A model generated the notes under the pieces. The model saw only the letters and a program-made list of their open reading frames with translations, did not search any database and had not been told where the DNA came from. Both the position numbers and the translations under genes were made by a program. DNA of 64,000 nt, taken from Streptomyces sp. AC1-42W. GTDB lineage: Bacteria; Actinomycetota; Actinomycetes; Streptomycetales; Streptomycetaceae. Below are positions 9,691 through 18,214 of this stretch, in pieces. Each line of letters opens with the position of its first letter. Position 1 is the stretch's first letter. Where the stretch lies: positions 2,996,001 to 3,060,000 of the forward strand of contig NZ_QKWY01000001.1 in NCBI RefSeq assembly GCF_003248355.1. Direction: 5' to 3'.

Positions 9691-11052
9691 ATGACAACCC
9701 CCCTACTGCTGCTCACCGCGGCATTCCTTCTCATCCTCGCCAACGGATTCTTCGTGGCGGCCGAATTCGGCCTCGTCACGGTGGAACGCGCGGACGCCGA
9801 GCGCGCCGCGGCCGAGGGCGACCGGCGGGCCCGATCGGTCACCGACGCCCTGCGCGAACTCTCCTTCCAGCTCTCCGGCACCCAGCTCGGCATCACCATC
9901 ACCTCCCTGGTGGTCGGCATGCTCGCCGAACCGGCCCTCGCCCAGCTCCTCGACGGCCCCTTCGCCGCGGCCGGCCTGCCCGACGGCGCCGTCCCCACTG
10001 TCAGCGTGGTGACCGGCATGCTGCTCGCCGCCGCCGTCCAGATGGTCATCGGCGAACTCGTCCCGAAGAACTGGGCGGTCTCCCGCCCGCTCACGGTCGC
10101 CCGGTTCGTCGCCGGACCGCAGGCCCGCTTCACCCGCCTCTTCCGGCCGGTCATCGGCGCCCTGAACACCGCGGCCAACCGGCTGGTACGCCTGCTGGGC
10201 GTCGAACCCACCGAGGAACTGGCCTCCGCCCGCACCCCCGGCGAACTCGTCTCCCTCGCCCGGCACTCCGCCGAGGCCGGCACCCTCGAACAGGACACCG
10301 CCGACCTCTTCGTACGGACCCTGTCGCTCGCCGGGCTCACCGCCCAGCACGTCATGACCCCGCGCGTGAAGGTCAGCGCCCTGCAGACCTCCGCCACCGC
10401 CGAGGACGTCCTCAACCTCACCCGCGCCACCGGCCTCTCCCGCTTTCCCGTCTACCGGGAGCGCATCGACGAGGTCGTCGGCATGATCCACCTCAAGGAC
10501 GCCCTGGCCGTCCCGGCCCCCGACCGGCTGCGCACCACCGCGGGCCGCATCGCCGTGCCGCCGCTCCTGGTGCCCGAGACCCTGCCCGTCGAGCAGCTCC
10601 TCCAGCGGCTGCGCAACGAGCAGCCGATCGCCGTCGTCGTCGACGAGTACGGCGGCACCGCCGGGGTCGTCACCCTGGAGGACATCATCGAGGAGCTCGT
10701 CGGCGAGGTCCGCGACGAGCACGACGCCGAGGGCGCCGACCGCCCCGAGCTGGCCCCCGCCCCGCCCGAGGACGGCCGGCCCGCCTGGGACGCCGAGGGC
10801 AGCTGCCGGGTCCTCACCCTGCGCCGCATAGGACTGGACGTGCCCGACGGCCCGTACGAGACGGTCGCCGGACTCGTCGCCGACCTGCTGGGCCGCATCC
10901 CCGCCCCCGGCGACCGCGCCGAACTCCCCGGCTGGCGGATCTCCGTCCGCCAGGTCGGCCACTACCGCGCCGAGAAGGTCCGCTTCGTCCGGGTGGCCGT
11001 GCCGGCCGCCGCGGACCCCGCGCGGCCCGCCGTCCTGGAGGCCGCGCGATGA
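9691..11052 (+). CDS. CNNM/CorC-type CBS-domain membrane protein (DUF21, CBS pair, CorC/HlyC domain)
   Basis: 453-aa protein often labelled hemolysin-family. The DUF21 transmembrane domain (about 1-190) has the characteristic LILANGFFVAAEFGLVTVER at its start and VIGELVPKNWAVSRP. A CBS pair follows (about 210-335; HVMTPRVKVSAL, IAVVVDEYGGTAGVVTLEDI), then a CorC/HlyC transporter-associated domain (about 355-445). Relatives include CNNM/MpfA-type magnesium exporters and CorC; a role in Mg homeostasis is family knowledge. An imperfect SD (GCGGAGGCGG) precedes the ATG. Its stop overlaps the start of a second, shorter homologue, so the two probably form a heteromeric unit. Confidence 0.88.
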   Translation: MTTPLLLLTAAFLLILANGFFVAAEFGLVTVERADAERAAAEGDRRARSVTDALRELSFQLSGTQLGITITSLVVGMLAEPALAQLLDGPFAAAGLPDGAVPTVSVVTGMLLAAAVQMVIGELVPKNWAVSRPLTVARFVAGPQARFTRLFRPVIGALNTAANRLVRLLGVEPTEELASARTPGELVSLARHSAEAGTLEQDTADLFVRTLSLAGLTAQHVMTPRVKVSALQTSATAEDVLNLTRATGLSRFPVYRERIDEVVGMIHLKDALAVPAPDRLRTTAGRIAVPPLLVPETLPVEQLLQRLRNEQPIAVVVDEYGGTAGVVTLEDIIEELVGEVRDEHDAEGADRPELAPAPPEDGRPAWDAEGSCRVLTLRRIGLDVPDGPYETVAGLVADLLGRIPAPGDRAELPGWRISVRQVGHYRAEKVRFVRVAVPAAADPARPAVLEAAR

Positions 11053-12146
11053 GCCTCGTCCAACTGCTCCTCGCCGGACTCCTCGTCCTGGCGAACGGCT
11101 TCTTCGTCGGGGCGGAGTTCGCCCTGGTCTCGGTGCGCCGCAGCCAGATCGAACCCCTCGCCGCCGCCGGTTCCACCCGCGCCCGCCAGGTGCTGTACGG
11201 GCTGGAGAACCTGCCCCGGATGATGGCCGCGGCCCAGTTCGGCATCACCGTCTGCTCGCTGACCCTGGGCGCCGTCGCCGAACCGACCGTCGCCCACCTC
11301 CTGGAGCCCCTCTTCACCGCCGTGCACCTGCCCGAGGGGCTGGTCCACCCGCTCGGCTACGTGCTGGCGCTCGCCCTCGTCGTCTTCCTCCACCTCGTCA
11401 TCGGCGAGATGGTCCCCAAGAACCTGGCGATGGCCGCGCCGGAGAAGACCGCGCTCTGGCTCAGCCCCGGCCTCGTCGGCTTCGCCCGGCTCTGCCGCCC
11501 GGTCACCTCCGCGCTCGGCGCCTGCGCCCGGCTGGTGCTCCGCCTCTTCGGCGTCGAACCGAAGGACGAGGTGGAGGCCGTCTTCACCAGCGAGCAGCTC
11601 AACCGCCTGGTGGAGGACTCCGGGCAGGCCGGACTCATCGAACCCGAGGCGCGCGAACGCCTGGAGGACGCCCTGGAGCTGGGCAGCCATCCGGTCACCG
11701 ACGTCCTGCTGCGCCGGGCCGCGCTGGTGACCGTCGACCCCTCCGTCACCCCGCGCCGCATCGAGGAGCTGACCGTGCGGACCGGCTTCTCGCGCTTCCC
11801 CGTCTGCGCCGACGGGGGCGGCCCCTTCATGGGCTACCTGCACGTCAAGGACGTCCTGGACCTGGAGGACCGCGAGCGCGCGGTGCCCCAGCAGCTGTGG
11901 CGCCCGATGGCCACCGTACGGGCCGAACTCCCGCTGGACGACGCCCTGACCGTGATGCGCCGCGCCGCCACGCACCTCGCCCAGGTCGCCGACGCCTCCG
12001 GGCGGGTGCTCGGCCTGGTCGCGATGGAGGACGTGCTGGAGATGCTGGTCGGCGAGGTACGCGACCCGGCGCACCGGGTGGCGGAACCACGCCGCACGGC
12101 GGAGCGGACCACCGATCCGGACGGGGCGGGCGCCCTGGTGGGCTGA
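11049..12146 (+). CDS. Second CNNM-type CBS-domain membrane protein, short form
   Basis: 365 aa, paralogous to the preceding gene and overlapping it by ATGA. It starts MSLVQLLLAGLLVLANGFF and has GEMVPKNLAMAAPEKTAL in the DUF21 core, then a CBS pair (about 200-340) with FSRFPVCADGGG and LGLVAMEDVLEMLVGEV. Unlike its partner it has no CorC/HlyC domain after the CBS pair. The first CBS repeat is divergent (SHPVTDVLLRRAALVTVD instead of a clear MTPR motif). Tandem long/short pairs of this family are typical in actinobacteria. Confidence 0.87.
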   Translation: MSLVQLLLAGLLVLANGFFVGAEFALVSVRRSQIEPLAAAGSTRARQVLYGLENLPRMMAAAQFGITVCSLTLGAVAEPTVAHLLEPLFTAVHLPEGLVHPLGYVLALALVVFLHLVIGEMVPKNLAMAAPEKTALWLSPGLVGFARLCRPVTSALGACARLVLRLFGVEPKDEVEAVFTSEQLNRLVEDSGQAGLIEPEARERLEDALELGSHPVTDVLLRRAALVTVDPSVTPRRIEELTVRTGFSRFPVCADGGGPFMGYLHVKDVLDLEDRERAVPQQLWRPMATVRAELPLDDALTVMRRAATHLAQVADASGRVLGLVAMEDVLEMLVGEVRDPAHRVAEPRRTAERTTDPDGAGALVG

Positions 12147-12178
12147 GCCCGTCCCCGTAGCCGTCGCTGTACCCGTAC

Positions 12179-12226
12179 CGCGGCGCCGCCGGCCACCGGA
12201 ACCCCCCGGTGGTCGGCGGCGCCGCG
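12179..12226. terminator. Bidirectional hairpin terminator
   Basis: Arms 12179-12199 and 12206-12226 pair over 21 bases with a single G-T mismatch and a 6-base loop. It lies between the convergent CBS-domain gene (+) and AAA ATPase gene (-). Confidence 0.75.
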
Positions 12227-12238
12227 CTACGGCAGGGG

Positions 12239-14140
12239 TCACGGCGCCGGCGGCTCCTGCGGGCCGCGTCCCGCAGGCCCCCGGCCCGACAGCACCTCGC
12301 CGTACGCCTGCATCAGATCCGGCAGCCGCAGCGTCGCCAGGTCGTCCCGCGTCGGCGGCGTCGTACAGCCCGACAGCCGCAGATCGCGGTAGGCGCAGCT
12401 CTTCTCGTAAAGCGTCCGCAGGAAGCGGCCGTTGCCCAGCTCGTCCAGCCAGCCCTGGTCCACGACATGGCCGCTGATGGAGCGCAGCTCCTCCAGCGCC
12501 TCCTCGTCCCAGCCGTCCCCGTTCTCGGCGGCCAGCACCTCACCGATCGCGGTCAGCTCCAGCGGCCGGTAGCTCGGGAAGTCCACCCGGGTCGTGAAGC
12601 GCGAGGAGAGCCCCGGATTGGTGGACAGCAGCCGGTCCATGCCCTCCGGATAGCCGGCCAGGATCACCACGAGATGGTCCCGGTTGTCCTCCGCCCGCTT
12701 CAGCAGGACCTGAAGCGCCTCGTCCCCGTACGCGTCGCCCTTGCTGTACCCGGTGTTGGACAGGCTGTACGCCTCGTCGACGAACAGCACCCCGCCCAGC
12801 GCCGAATCGATCAGCTCATTCGCCTTCACCGCCGTCTGGCCCAGGAACTCGCCCACCAGATCGGCCCGTTGCGCCTCAACGAGATGGTCGCCGCCGAGCA
12901 GGCCCAGCGCGTAGAACACCCGGCCCAGGATGCGCGCCACCGTCGTCTTGCCGGTGCCGGACGGGCCGGAGAAGACGAAATGCCGCTTCGGCGGCTGTAC
13001 GGGCAGCCCCTGGCCCGCCCGCAGCCGCGCCATGTTCAACTGCGCCGACAGCGCCTTGACCTGCCGCTTCACCGGCTCCAGGCCCACCATCCGCTCCAGC
13101 TCCGCCAGCGCCTCGGCCAGCAGCGCCGGATCGCTGGGCCCGGCCGGGAACGGCCGGCGCGCCGGGGTCTTCGCCCGCACCCCGCCGGGCAGCGGCGAGA
13201 CGGCGGCACCGGAGGCGTCCTGCGGCTCGCCGCCCGCCGGCAGCTCCCGGCCGTCCGGCTGCTCGGCCCCCGGCGGCAGGGCGCTCTCCGCCTGCCCCTC
13301 GCCGTAGAACCCGTCCGCCTCGACGCCGGTCAGCGACACCGCGGCGAGCCCCGACACGTCCTCCGAGCCGTCCAGGCCGTCGTAGTCCGCGATGGCGGCG
13401 AGCCGCGCCGAGGTGTCCATGAAGGCGGGGTCGATCCGGTGCACGGCCCGGTAGAGCGGCAGGGCGGCGGCGCTGCGGCCGGTGCCCTCGTGCGCGCGGG
13501 CCAGCCAGTAGCGCAGCTCCTTGCGCTGGGGCTGCTCGCTGCGGCAGCGCATCAGGGCCGTGGCGAGCATCGGCTCCGCCTGCCCGTACATCTCCAGCCG
13601 CACCCGCGCCATCCCGCCGAACAGTCCGGCCTCGATGCCCAGCAGCGGATCGTCGATCAACTGCTCGGTGTGGCGCACGAGCTGCTCCCAGTCCTTGACC
13701 AGATAGGAGCGGCAGGCGTGCAGGAAGCGGACCTGGGGATCGGTCTCCACCGGGGGCAGGGCCGCCAGCGCCCGGTCCAGCTCCGCCACATGGCGGCCGT
13801 CCAGCCAGTGCGAGGCGTGCGCCAGGAGCAGATCGCGCGGGCTCTCAAGGACCGGCTGCACCCACCAGCCCAGCCAGTACCAGGAGTTCAGGGTGCGCCG
13901 GTGACGGGTGCGCTGCTCGCCGAAGCGGTCGCGGTGGCGGTGCATGTGCAGCAGGGCCGACGCGGTGTCGACGCGCAGCGCGTGCAGTCCGAGCCAGGCG
14001 TCGGCCATCGCGGGGTCCTGGCGCACGGCCGCGCGGAACTCCTCCTCGGCCTGCGGATAGGCGCCCATCGTGTAGGCGTCCACGCCCCGCAGCCAGGCGA
14101 GGTCGGCCGGGGCCTGTGTGCCCTGCGTGCCGAAGTCCAT
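12239..14140 (-). CDS. EccA/CbbX-like AAA ATPase with N-terminal TPR-like domain
   Basis: 633 aa from the ATG at 14140, which has GGGGGA 4 bases upstream; a GTG 12 bases earlier is the alternative. The N-terminal 260 residues form TPR-like helices (AYPQAEEEFRAAVRQDP; LFGGMARVRLEMYG). A low-complexity linker follows, then one AAA module of the CbbX/SpoVK/EccA class with Walker A FSGPSGTGKTTVAR (Lys about 398), Walker B GVLFVDEAYSLSN and sensor NPGLSSRFTTRVDFPSY. In mycobacteria this fold is EccA of type VII secretion, but no ecc or esx genes are nearby. The only WXG-like genes in the window belong to the RHS locus at 18 kb. A chaperone-like remodelling role is inferred. Confidence 0.85.
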   Translation of the reverse strand: MDFGTQGTQAPADLAWLRGVDAYTMGAYPQAEEEFRAAVRQDPAMADAWLGLHALRVDTASALLHMHRHRDRFGEQRTRHRRTLNSWYWLGWWVQPVLESPRDLLLAHASHWLDGRHVAELDRALAALPPVETDPQVRFLHACRSYLVKDWEQLVRHTEQLIDDPLLGIEAGLFGGMARVRLEMYGQAEPMLATALMRCRSEQPQRKELRYWLARAHEGTGRSAAALPLYRAVHRIDPAFMDTSARLAAIADYDGLDGSEDVSGLAAVSLTGVEADGFYGEGQAESALPPGAEQPDGRELPAGGEPQDASGAAVSPLPGGVRAKTPARRPFPAGPSDPALLAEALAELERMVGLEPVKRQVKALSAQLNMARLRAGQGLPVQPPKRHFVFSGPSGTGKTTVARILGRVFYALGLLGGDHLVEAQRADLVGEFLGQTAVKANELIDSALGGVLFVDEAYSLSNTGYSKGDAYGDEALQVLLKRAEDNRDHLVVILAGYPEGMDRLLSTNPGLSSRFTTRVDFPSYRPLELTAIGEVLAAENGDGWDEEALEELRSISGHVVDQGWLDELGNGRFLRTLYEKSCAYRDLRLSGCTTPPTRDDLATLRLPDLMQAYGEVLSGRGPAGRGPQEPPAP

Positions 14141-14152
14141 CAGGTCCCCCAC

Positions 14153-14533
14153 AAACGTGCCCCCAGGATGTCCCGCCGCGCCCGAAAGCCCGCCGAGGCG
14201 CGTGAATCACTGTGCCGTGGACGGGAATTGACCCCACCGAGAGGCATCGTACCTGTGCGGTGCGTATCCGACGAAGGGTGCCGCAGGCCCGGGAGGCGTC
14301 GTGACCCAGGGTGAGAAACGGGGCGGGGGAGGGGCGCGCGGCGGACAGGACGAAGCCCCCGGTCACGGGGGAACAACCGGGGGCTTCGCGTCTGTGGGGG
14401 CTCCGAAAAGCCGCACATTGAGAACGTAAGACCTGTACCGCCCCCGGGTCAAGCGGAGTTGAGGCGGTTCCGAGCCGATTTCGGGCCGCCCGGCACGGCG
14501 GCGGGCATCGGTCACGCCCGGTGACGGAACGGT
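14153..14533. other. Intergenic region upstream of the AAA ATPase
   Basis: No gene is supported here. It holds the hairpin at 14351-14388 and, to its right, a less GC-rich stretch. The promoter of the leftward AAA gene must lie between the hairpin and 14152. A TACGAT-like -10 box is visible on the minus strand near 14247-14252, without a convincing -35. Confidence 0.5.
14351..14388 (-). terminator. Hairpin terminator of the P-loop kinase gene
   Basis: CGAAGCCCCCGGT (14351-14363) is a perfect inverted repeat of ACCGGGGGCTTCG (14376-14388), with a 12-base loop. It lies downstream of the leftward kinase gene that ends at 14534 and upstream of the leftward AAA gene, so it should separate the two transcripts. 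Confidence 0.7.
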
Positions 14534-15118
14534 TCAGCACCGCTCTCGCAAGGGCCCCGGCAGCCACGCGTACCCCACGGGCAACTGCCGTACCAGAGCG
14601 TCCGCCCAGGGGCGGGACGGGTCGGCGGCGAAGTGCGCCGTCTCGGCCGCCGTCCAGCCGTCCCAGAAGGAGCGCAGCGCCGGTCCGTCGCGCCGCCGGC
14701 CCCGCGCCCAGGACTCCCGCGCGCCGAGGTCCATCCACAGCAGCCGCGCCAGCAGCGGCCGCAGCGCGCGCCGGCCCGCGCCCACCCCCTCGATCAGGAC
14801 CACGGGGGCGGGCTCCAGGGTCCTGGGCGGCCCGAAGGTCCGCGCCGTCCAGTCGTACGGCGCGTAGCGCGCGGGTTCGCCGCGCGACAGCGGGCCCGTG
14901 ACCTGGTCGCGCAGCCGTTCCGTCCAGGCGAACAGCTCCTCGTGGCTGGCCAGGTCGTCCAGATGGAGCACGGGGGCGTCACCGAGCGCCGCCGCGAGCC
15001 GGCCGGCGAAGGTGCTCTTGCCCGATCCGGCGTGGCCGTCGACGGCGACCAGCCGCACCGGGCCGCAGGACGGGGGGAGGGCGCGCAGCAGCGCGGCCCG
15101 GGGCGCGAGGTCGCTCAT
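14534..15118 (-). CDS. Uridine kinase-like P-loop kinase
   Basis: 194 aa with Walker A VAVDGHAGSGKSTFAGRLA (about 26-42), a DD element LHLDDL as in uridine kinase, VVLIEGVGAGRRAL (Walker B-like, IEG), and an Arg-rich lid ARESWARGRRRDG. These match the uridine/cytidine kinase-like superfamily; the true phosphoryl acceptor is unknown. It is transcribed leftward and stands alone, diverging from the C39 peptidase gene across about 190 bases. Confidence 0.8.
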   Translation of the reverse strand: MSDLAPRAALLRALPPSCGPVRLVAVDGHAGSGKSTFAGRLAAALGDAPVLHLDDLASHEELFAWTERLRDQVTGPLSRGEPARYAPYDWTARTFGPPRTLEPAPVVLIEGVGAGRRALRPLLARLLWMDLGARESWARGRRRDGPALRSFWDGWTAAETAHFAADPSRPWADALVRQLPVGYAWLPGPLRERC

Positions 15119-15307
15119 GCGCCCAGCCTACGAGCCGGGCGCGCCCTCGGCCGTTCGGCCCAGCCGCAGGTCACGCCAGTGGCAGAGACCAATATTGGTG
15201 GGCCCGGCACGGCCCGAAGCGCTGGCCGAACCGGGACGCGACCCGCGATAGTTGGCGCACTGTCGTGCACCGCAGCCCCATTCCGCCGACGACCGGGGGT
15301 CTCGCCC

Positions 15308-16660
15308 ATGCCCAGTCCCGCATCCCGCCGCACCGTGCTCGCCGCCGCCGTCGCGGCCGCCGCCGGAGCCGGCACACTGTCGTCCGCCGCCTTCGCGGCA
15401 CCCCGGGCCGACCGGCCCGCGCCGCCCCGCACCCCGGTGGACAACCACGCCTGGACCACGTACACCGACTGGCGCTGCGGCAACGGCGCCGGCACCCGCG
15501 CGGTGCCCGGCCGCCGTGCCGGTCTCGTCATCGCCCACCCGCTGGGCCGTACGGACTACACCGACCCGCACACCGGCACCACCACCGCCTGGGAGTACGC
15601 GACCTGGACCTCGCCCGTCCACCGCTCCGCCGTCCCCGCCACCGAGGTCATCGCCTCCTGGAACGCCCACACCCCGCCCGGCACCTGGCTCCAGGTCGAG
15701 TTGCGCGGCCGCTACTCGGACGGCGCCGAGACCCCGTGGTACGTGATGGGCCGCTGGGCCTCCGGCGACACGGACATCCGCCGCACCTCGGTGGACGGCC
15801 AGGGCGACGGCCGCAGCTCCGTGTGGACCGACACCTTCTCGGTGGACGACGCGGCGAGCGGCCTGCGCCTGCGGTCCTACCGCCTCCGGCTGACGCTGTA
15901 CCGCGCTCCGGGCACCCGGCGCACCCCCACGGTGTGGCGCGTGGGCGCGATGGCCTCGGACATCCCCGACCGCTTCACCGTGCCCGCCAGCACCCCCCGC
16001 CTGCGCCGCGAACTTCCGGTGCCGCGCTACTCGCAGAACATCCACGTCGGCCAGTACCCCGAGTACGACAACGGCGGCGAGGCGTGGTGCAGCCCCACCT
16101 CATCGCAGATGATCATCGAGTACTGGGGCCGGAAACCCACCGCCGACGACCTCGCCTGGGTCGAGCCCGGCATCCAGGACCCGCAGGTCTGCCACGCCGC
16201 GCGCTTCACCTACGACTACCAGTACGAGGGCTGCGGCAACTGGCCGTTCAACGCCGCCTACGCGGCCACGTACCCCGCCATGAGCGCCGCCGTCACCCGG
16301 CTCGGCTCCCTCGCCGACGTGGAGACCCTGATCCGCGCCGGCATCCCCGTCATCACCTCGCAGTCCTTCCTCGATGAAGAGTTGACCGGCGCCGGCTACG
16401 GCACCTCCGGCCACCTGATGACGGTCATCGGCTTCACCCCGGACGGCGACGTCATCGCCAACGACCCCGCCTCCCCGGACGACGAGGCGGTCCGCCGCGT
16501 CTACCGCCGCCACGAGTGGGAGACCATCTGGCTGCGCACCAAGCGCTACGACGCCAACGGCAAGGTCCGCAGCGGCACGGGCGGCGTCTGCTACCTCTAC
16601 TGGCCGGCCCACCCCGACCCGTTCCAGCGACGCGCGCTGCGATCGGTGGGGCTGCTGTGA
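15308..16660 (+). CDS. Tat-exported peptidase C39-like family protein
   Basis: 450 aa. The start MPSPASRRTVLAAAVAAAA is a twin-arginine signal with cleavage near SAAFAAP, so the product is exported folded. Residues about 45-230 form a beta-rich domain seen in streptomycete relatives. The C-terminal half is a papain-like C39_2 domain with Cys261 (GEAWCSPTS), His369 (SGHLMTVIGF) and Asp386 (ANDPAS). Substrate unknown; relatives are predicted cysteine peptidases of the cell envelope. Its TGA stop is followed in the same reading frame by the truncated epimerase. Confidence 0.85.
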   Translation: MPSPASRRTVLAAAVAAAAGAGTLSSAAFAAPRADRPAPPRTPVDNHAWTTYTDWRCGNGAGTRAVPGRRAGLVIAHPLGRTDYTDPHTGTTTAWEYATWTSPVHRSAVPATEVIASWNAHTPPGTWLQVELRGRYSDGAETPWYVMGRWASGDTDIRRTSVDGQGDGRSSVWTDTFSVDDAASGLRLRSYRLRLTLYRAPGTRRTPTVWRVGAMASDIPDRFTVPASTPRLRRELPVPRYSQNIHVGQYPEYDNGGEAWCSPTSSQMIIEYWGRKPTADDLAWVEPGIQDPQVCHAARFTYDYQYEGCGNWPFNAAYAATYPAMSAAVTRLGSLADVETLIRAGIPVITSQSFLDEELTGAGYGTSGHLMTVIGFTPDGDVIANDPASPDDEAVRRVYRRHEWETIWLRTKRYDANGKVRSGTGGVCYLYWPAHPDPFQRRALRSVGLL

Positions 16661-17575
16661 ACACGTAGCGGGCCCGGCCCGAGTGACCGCACCGTCGCCG
16701 CCGATCTGGAGCGGCTTGCCGGACAGGGGCCGTGGGATGCCGTGGTGGACACGTCGGCCTCGGAGATGGCACCGCGCGATGTTCTTGCGGGAGCCCGTCT
16801 CCTGGAACCGGTCGCCGGCCGGTACGTCTATGTCTCGACCGTGAACGCCTACCGTGGATGGCCGGACGAGCCATTGACCGAGGAGTCCGTAGTTCTGGAC
16901 GGGCCGCCCGACACCGACGCCGCTTACGGTCGGCTCCCGCAGGATTGGAACGGGCCGGACTGGTACTACGGACGGCAGAAGGCAGGGGCCGAACGAGCAG
17001 TCACCGCGACGTTCGGCGAAGACCGGGTGGCCATTGTGCGGCCAGGCGTCATCCTCGGCCCCGGCGAGTACGTCGGTCGGCTTCCCTGGTGGCTGAACCG
17101 AGCGGCCCACGGCGGCCGGATGCTCGCACCGGGCGCCCCGGACCAGCCCATCCAGCCTATCGACGTCCGCGATGTGGCCGCGTTCGCACTCGATCAGGGT
17201 GCGGCCGATCGGGGCGGCGCGTACAACTGCGTCGCCCCGATCGGCCGGGAGACGATGGGTGACTTGCTCGCGGCCTGCGTACGGGTCACAGGCAGCGATG
17301 CTCAACTGGCCTGGGCGCCGGACAAGCTGCTCCTGTACCACGACGTGAAGCTGTGGACGGAGCTGCCGCTGTGGCGCACTCACGAGGGTGTCTGGAAGAT
17401 CGACTCGACGCGGGCGCAGGCTGCGGGACTGGTGTGCCGCCCACTGCTGGAGACAGTGACGGACACCTGGGCGTGGCTCAGCGACGGCGGGACGCCGGTG
17501 GAGCACCCGCGCTGGAATGAGCACGGGATCGCACCGGAAAGAGAGGACGTGATCCTTGCGGCGCTGGGCCGGTAG
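16661..17575 (+). pseudogene. NAD-dependent epimerase/dehydratase, N-terminus deleted
   Basis: From 16661 the frame reads homology-like sequence at once (SDRTVAADLERLAGQGPWDAVVD) and has VYVSTVNAYRGWPDEPL, then YYGRQK (catalytic Y-x-x-x-K), VAIVRPGVILGPGEYVGRLPWW and a full C-terminus. The N-terminal Rossmann GxxGxxG and first strand (about 50-60 residues) are absent, and no ribosome site precedes the first possible GTG (16742). It lies immediately downstream of, and in frame with, the C39 peptidase stop codon. Most likely a deletion removed the 5' end. Function of the ancestor: SDR-extended nucleotide-sugar or reductase-like enzyme. Confidence 0.75.
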
Positions 17576-17579
17576 GGGG

Positions 17580-17815
17580 CATGCCGGAATCGCCAGCGGA
17601 TTCTGAGCACCGAGCCTCCCCGCCGGAGACAGGGCGCTGAAGTCCTCGATCTGTTCGGCGAGGGAGAGGGCAGCCGGCGATCCCCTGAACTGGGGATGCG
17701 TCAACTCGATCCGTATGGCGATCAGCCGCTCCATCATGCCCGAGCCACGCCGGCCCGGCGGCACCTGGAAGATGGACCGTGGAACAGCCCAGAACTGCGT
17801 TGGGTCGAGCGGATC
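17580..17815 (-). pseudogene. C-terminal fragment of an unrecognised protein (possible remnant)
   Basis: On the minus strand one frame reads GDPLDPTQFWAVPRSIFQVP, then MMERLIAIRIELTHPQF and SLAEQIEDFSALSPAGRLGA, with strongly GC-biased third positions and a protein-like composition, unlike the neighbouring frames. There is no start codon with a ribosome site near its 5' end, and it runs on without an early stop into the antisense strand of the epimerase remnant. I do not recognise the family with confidence. It is listed as a probable gene remnant next to other broken genes. Confidence 0.35.
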
Positions 17816-17861
17816 GCCGAGCGAAGGGCGGGGTGGCGCCCCTCGAACGCTGGTCGGCGAG

Positions 17862-18062
17862 ATGCGGCACTCCGTTCTCCTGGTGCCGATAGCCGCTGAC
17901 GGCTTGTGGTCGGCGCGGTTGAGCGCGGTGCGGTGGATCTGTGGGTTCACGGACGAGACGACGCTGGCCTGGTTCGCCCGGCAGCACGACCCCAGCGATC
18001 AACCCGTACAGTACGCAGCGGTGTTGGGCGCGCGGATCGTGGACGAGATCGTGCCGCCCTGA
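17862..18062 (+). CDS. Small hypothetical protein
   Basis: 66 aa starting MRHSVLLVPIAADGLWSARL and ending YAAVLGARIVDEIVPP, with high third-position GC and a plausible globular composition (FTDETTLAWFARQHDP). The open frame extends further upstream to 17715, but the first 49 residues look non-coding. There is only a weak GGCGAG-like site before the ATG. It could be an intact small gene or the tail of a degraded one; it lies between two gene remnants and the RHS locus. Confidence 0.4.
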   Translation: MRHSVLLVPIAADGLWSARLSAVRWICGFTDETTLAWFARQHDPSDQPVQYAAVLGARIVDEIVPP

Positions 18063-18162
18063 GCGAGTCGGCCGGCCTCGCGGTGGACGTCGGAACGGAG
18101 AGTAGGGCGGTGCCCTTCCCGCCGGTCGTCGACATCGTTCCGGCGGGCCGCTGTCGTTGTCG

Positions 18163-18214
18163 GTGAGGTGTGGGAGGTGTGGGAGGTGCGGGAGGTGTGG
18201 GAGGTGTGGGTGTG
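18163..18214 (+). repeat. 9-bp tandem repeat (GTGGGAGGT) at a translation start
   Basis: Units of GTGGGAGGT run head to tail at 18170, 18179, 18188 (GCGGGAGGT) and 18197, flanked by degenerate units at 18163 and 18206. The 9-bp period keeps frame, coding Val-Gly-Gly if translated, and each unit carries both a GGAGG Shine-Dalgarno core and an in-frame GTG. The start of the following gene is therefore ambiguous over about 45 bases. Confidence 0.8.

Noticed and set aside
14390..14470. tRNA-like GGGGGCTCCG...CCCCC segment
   Set aside because: No T-arm, anticodon stem or consistent cloverleaf.
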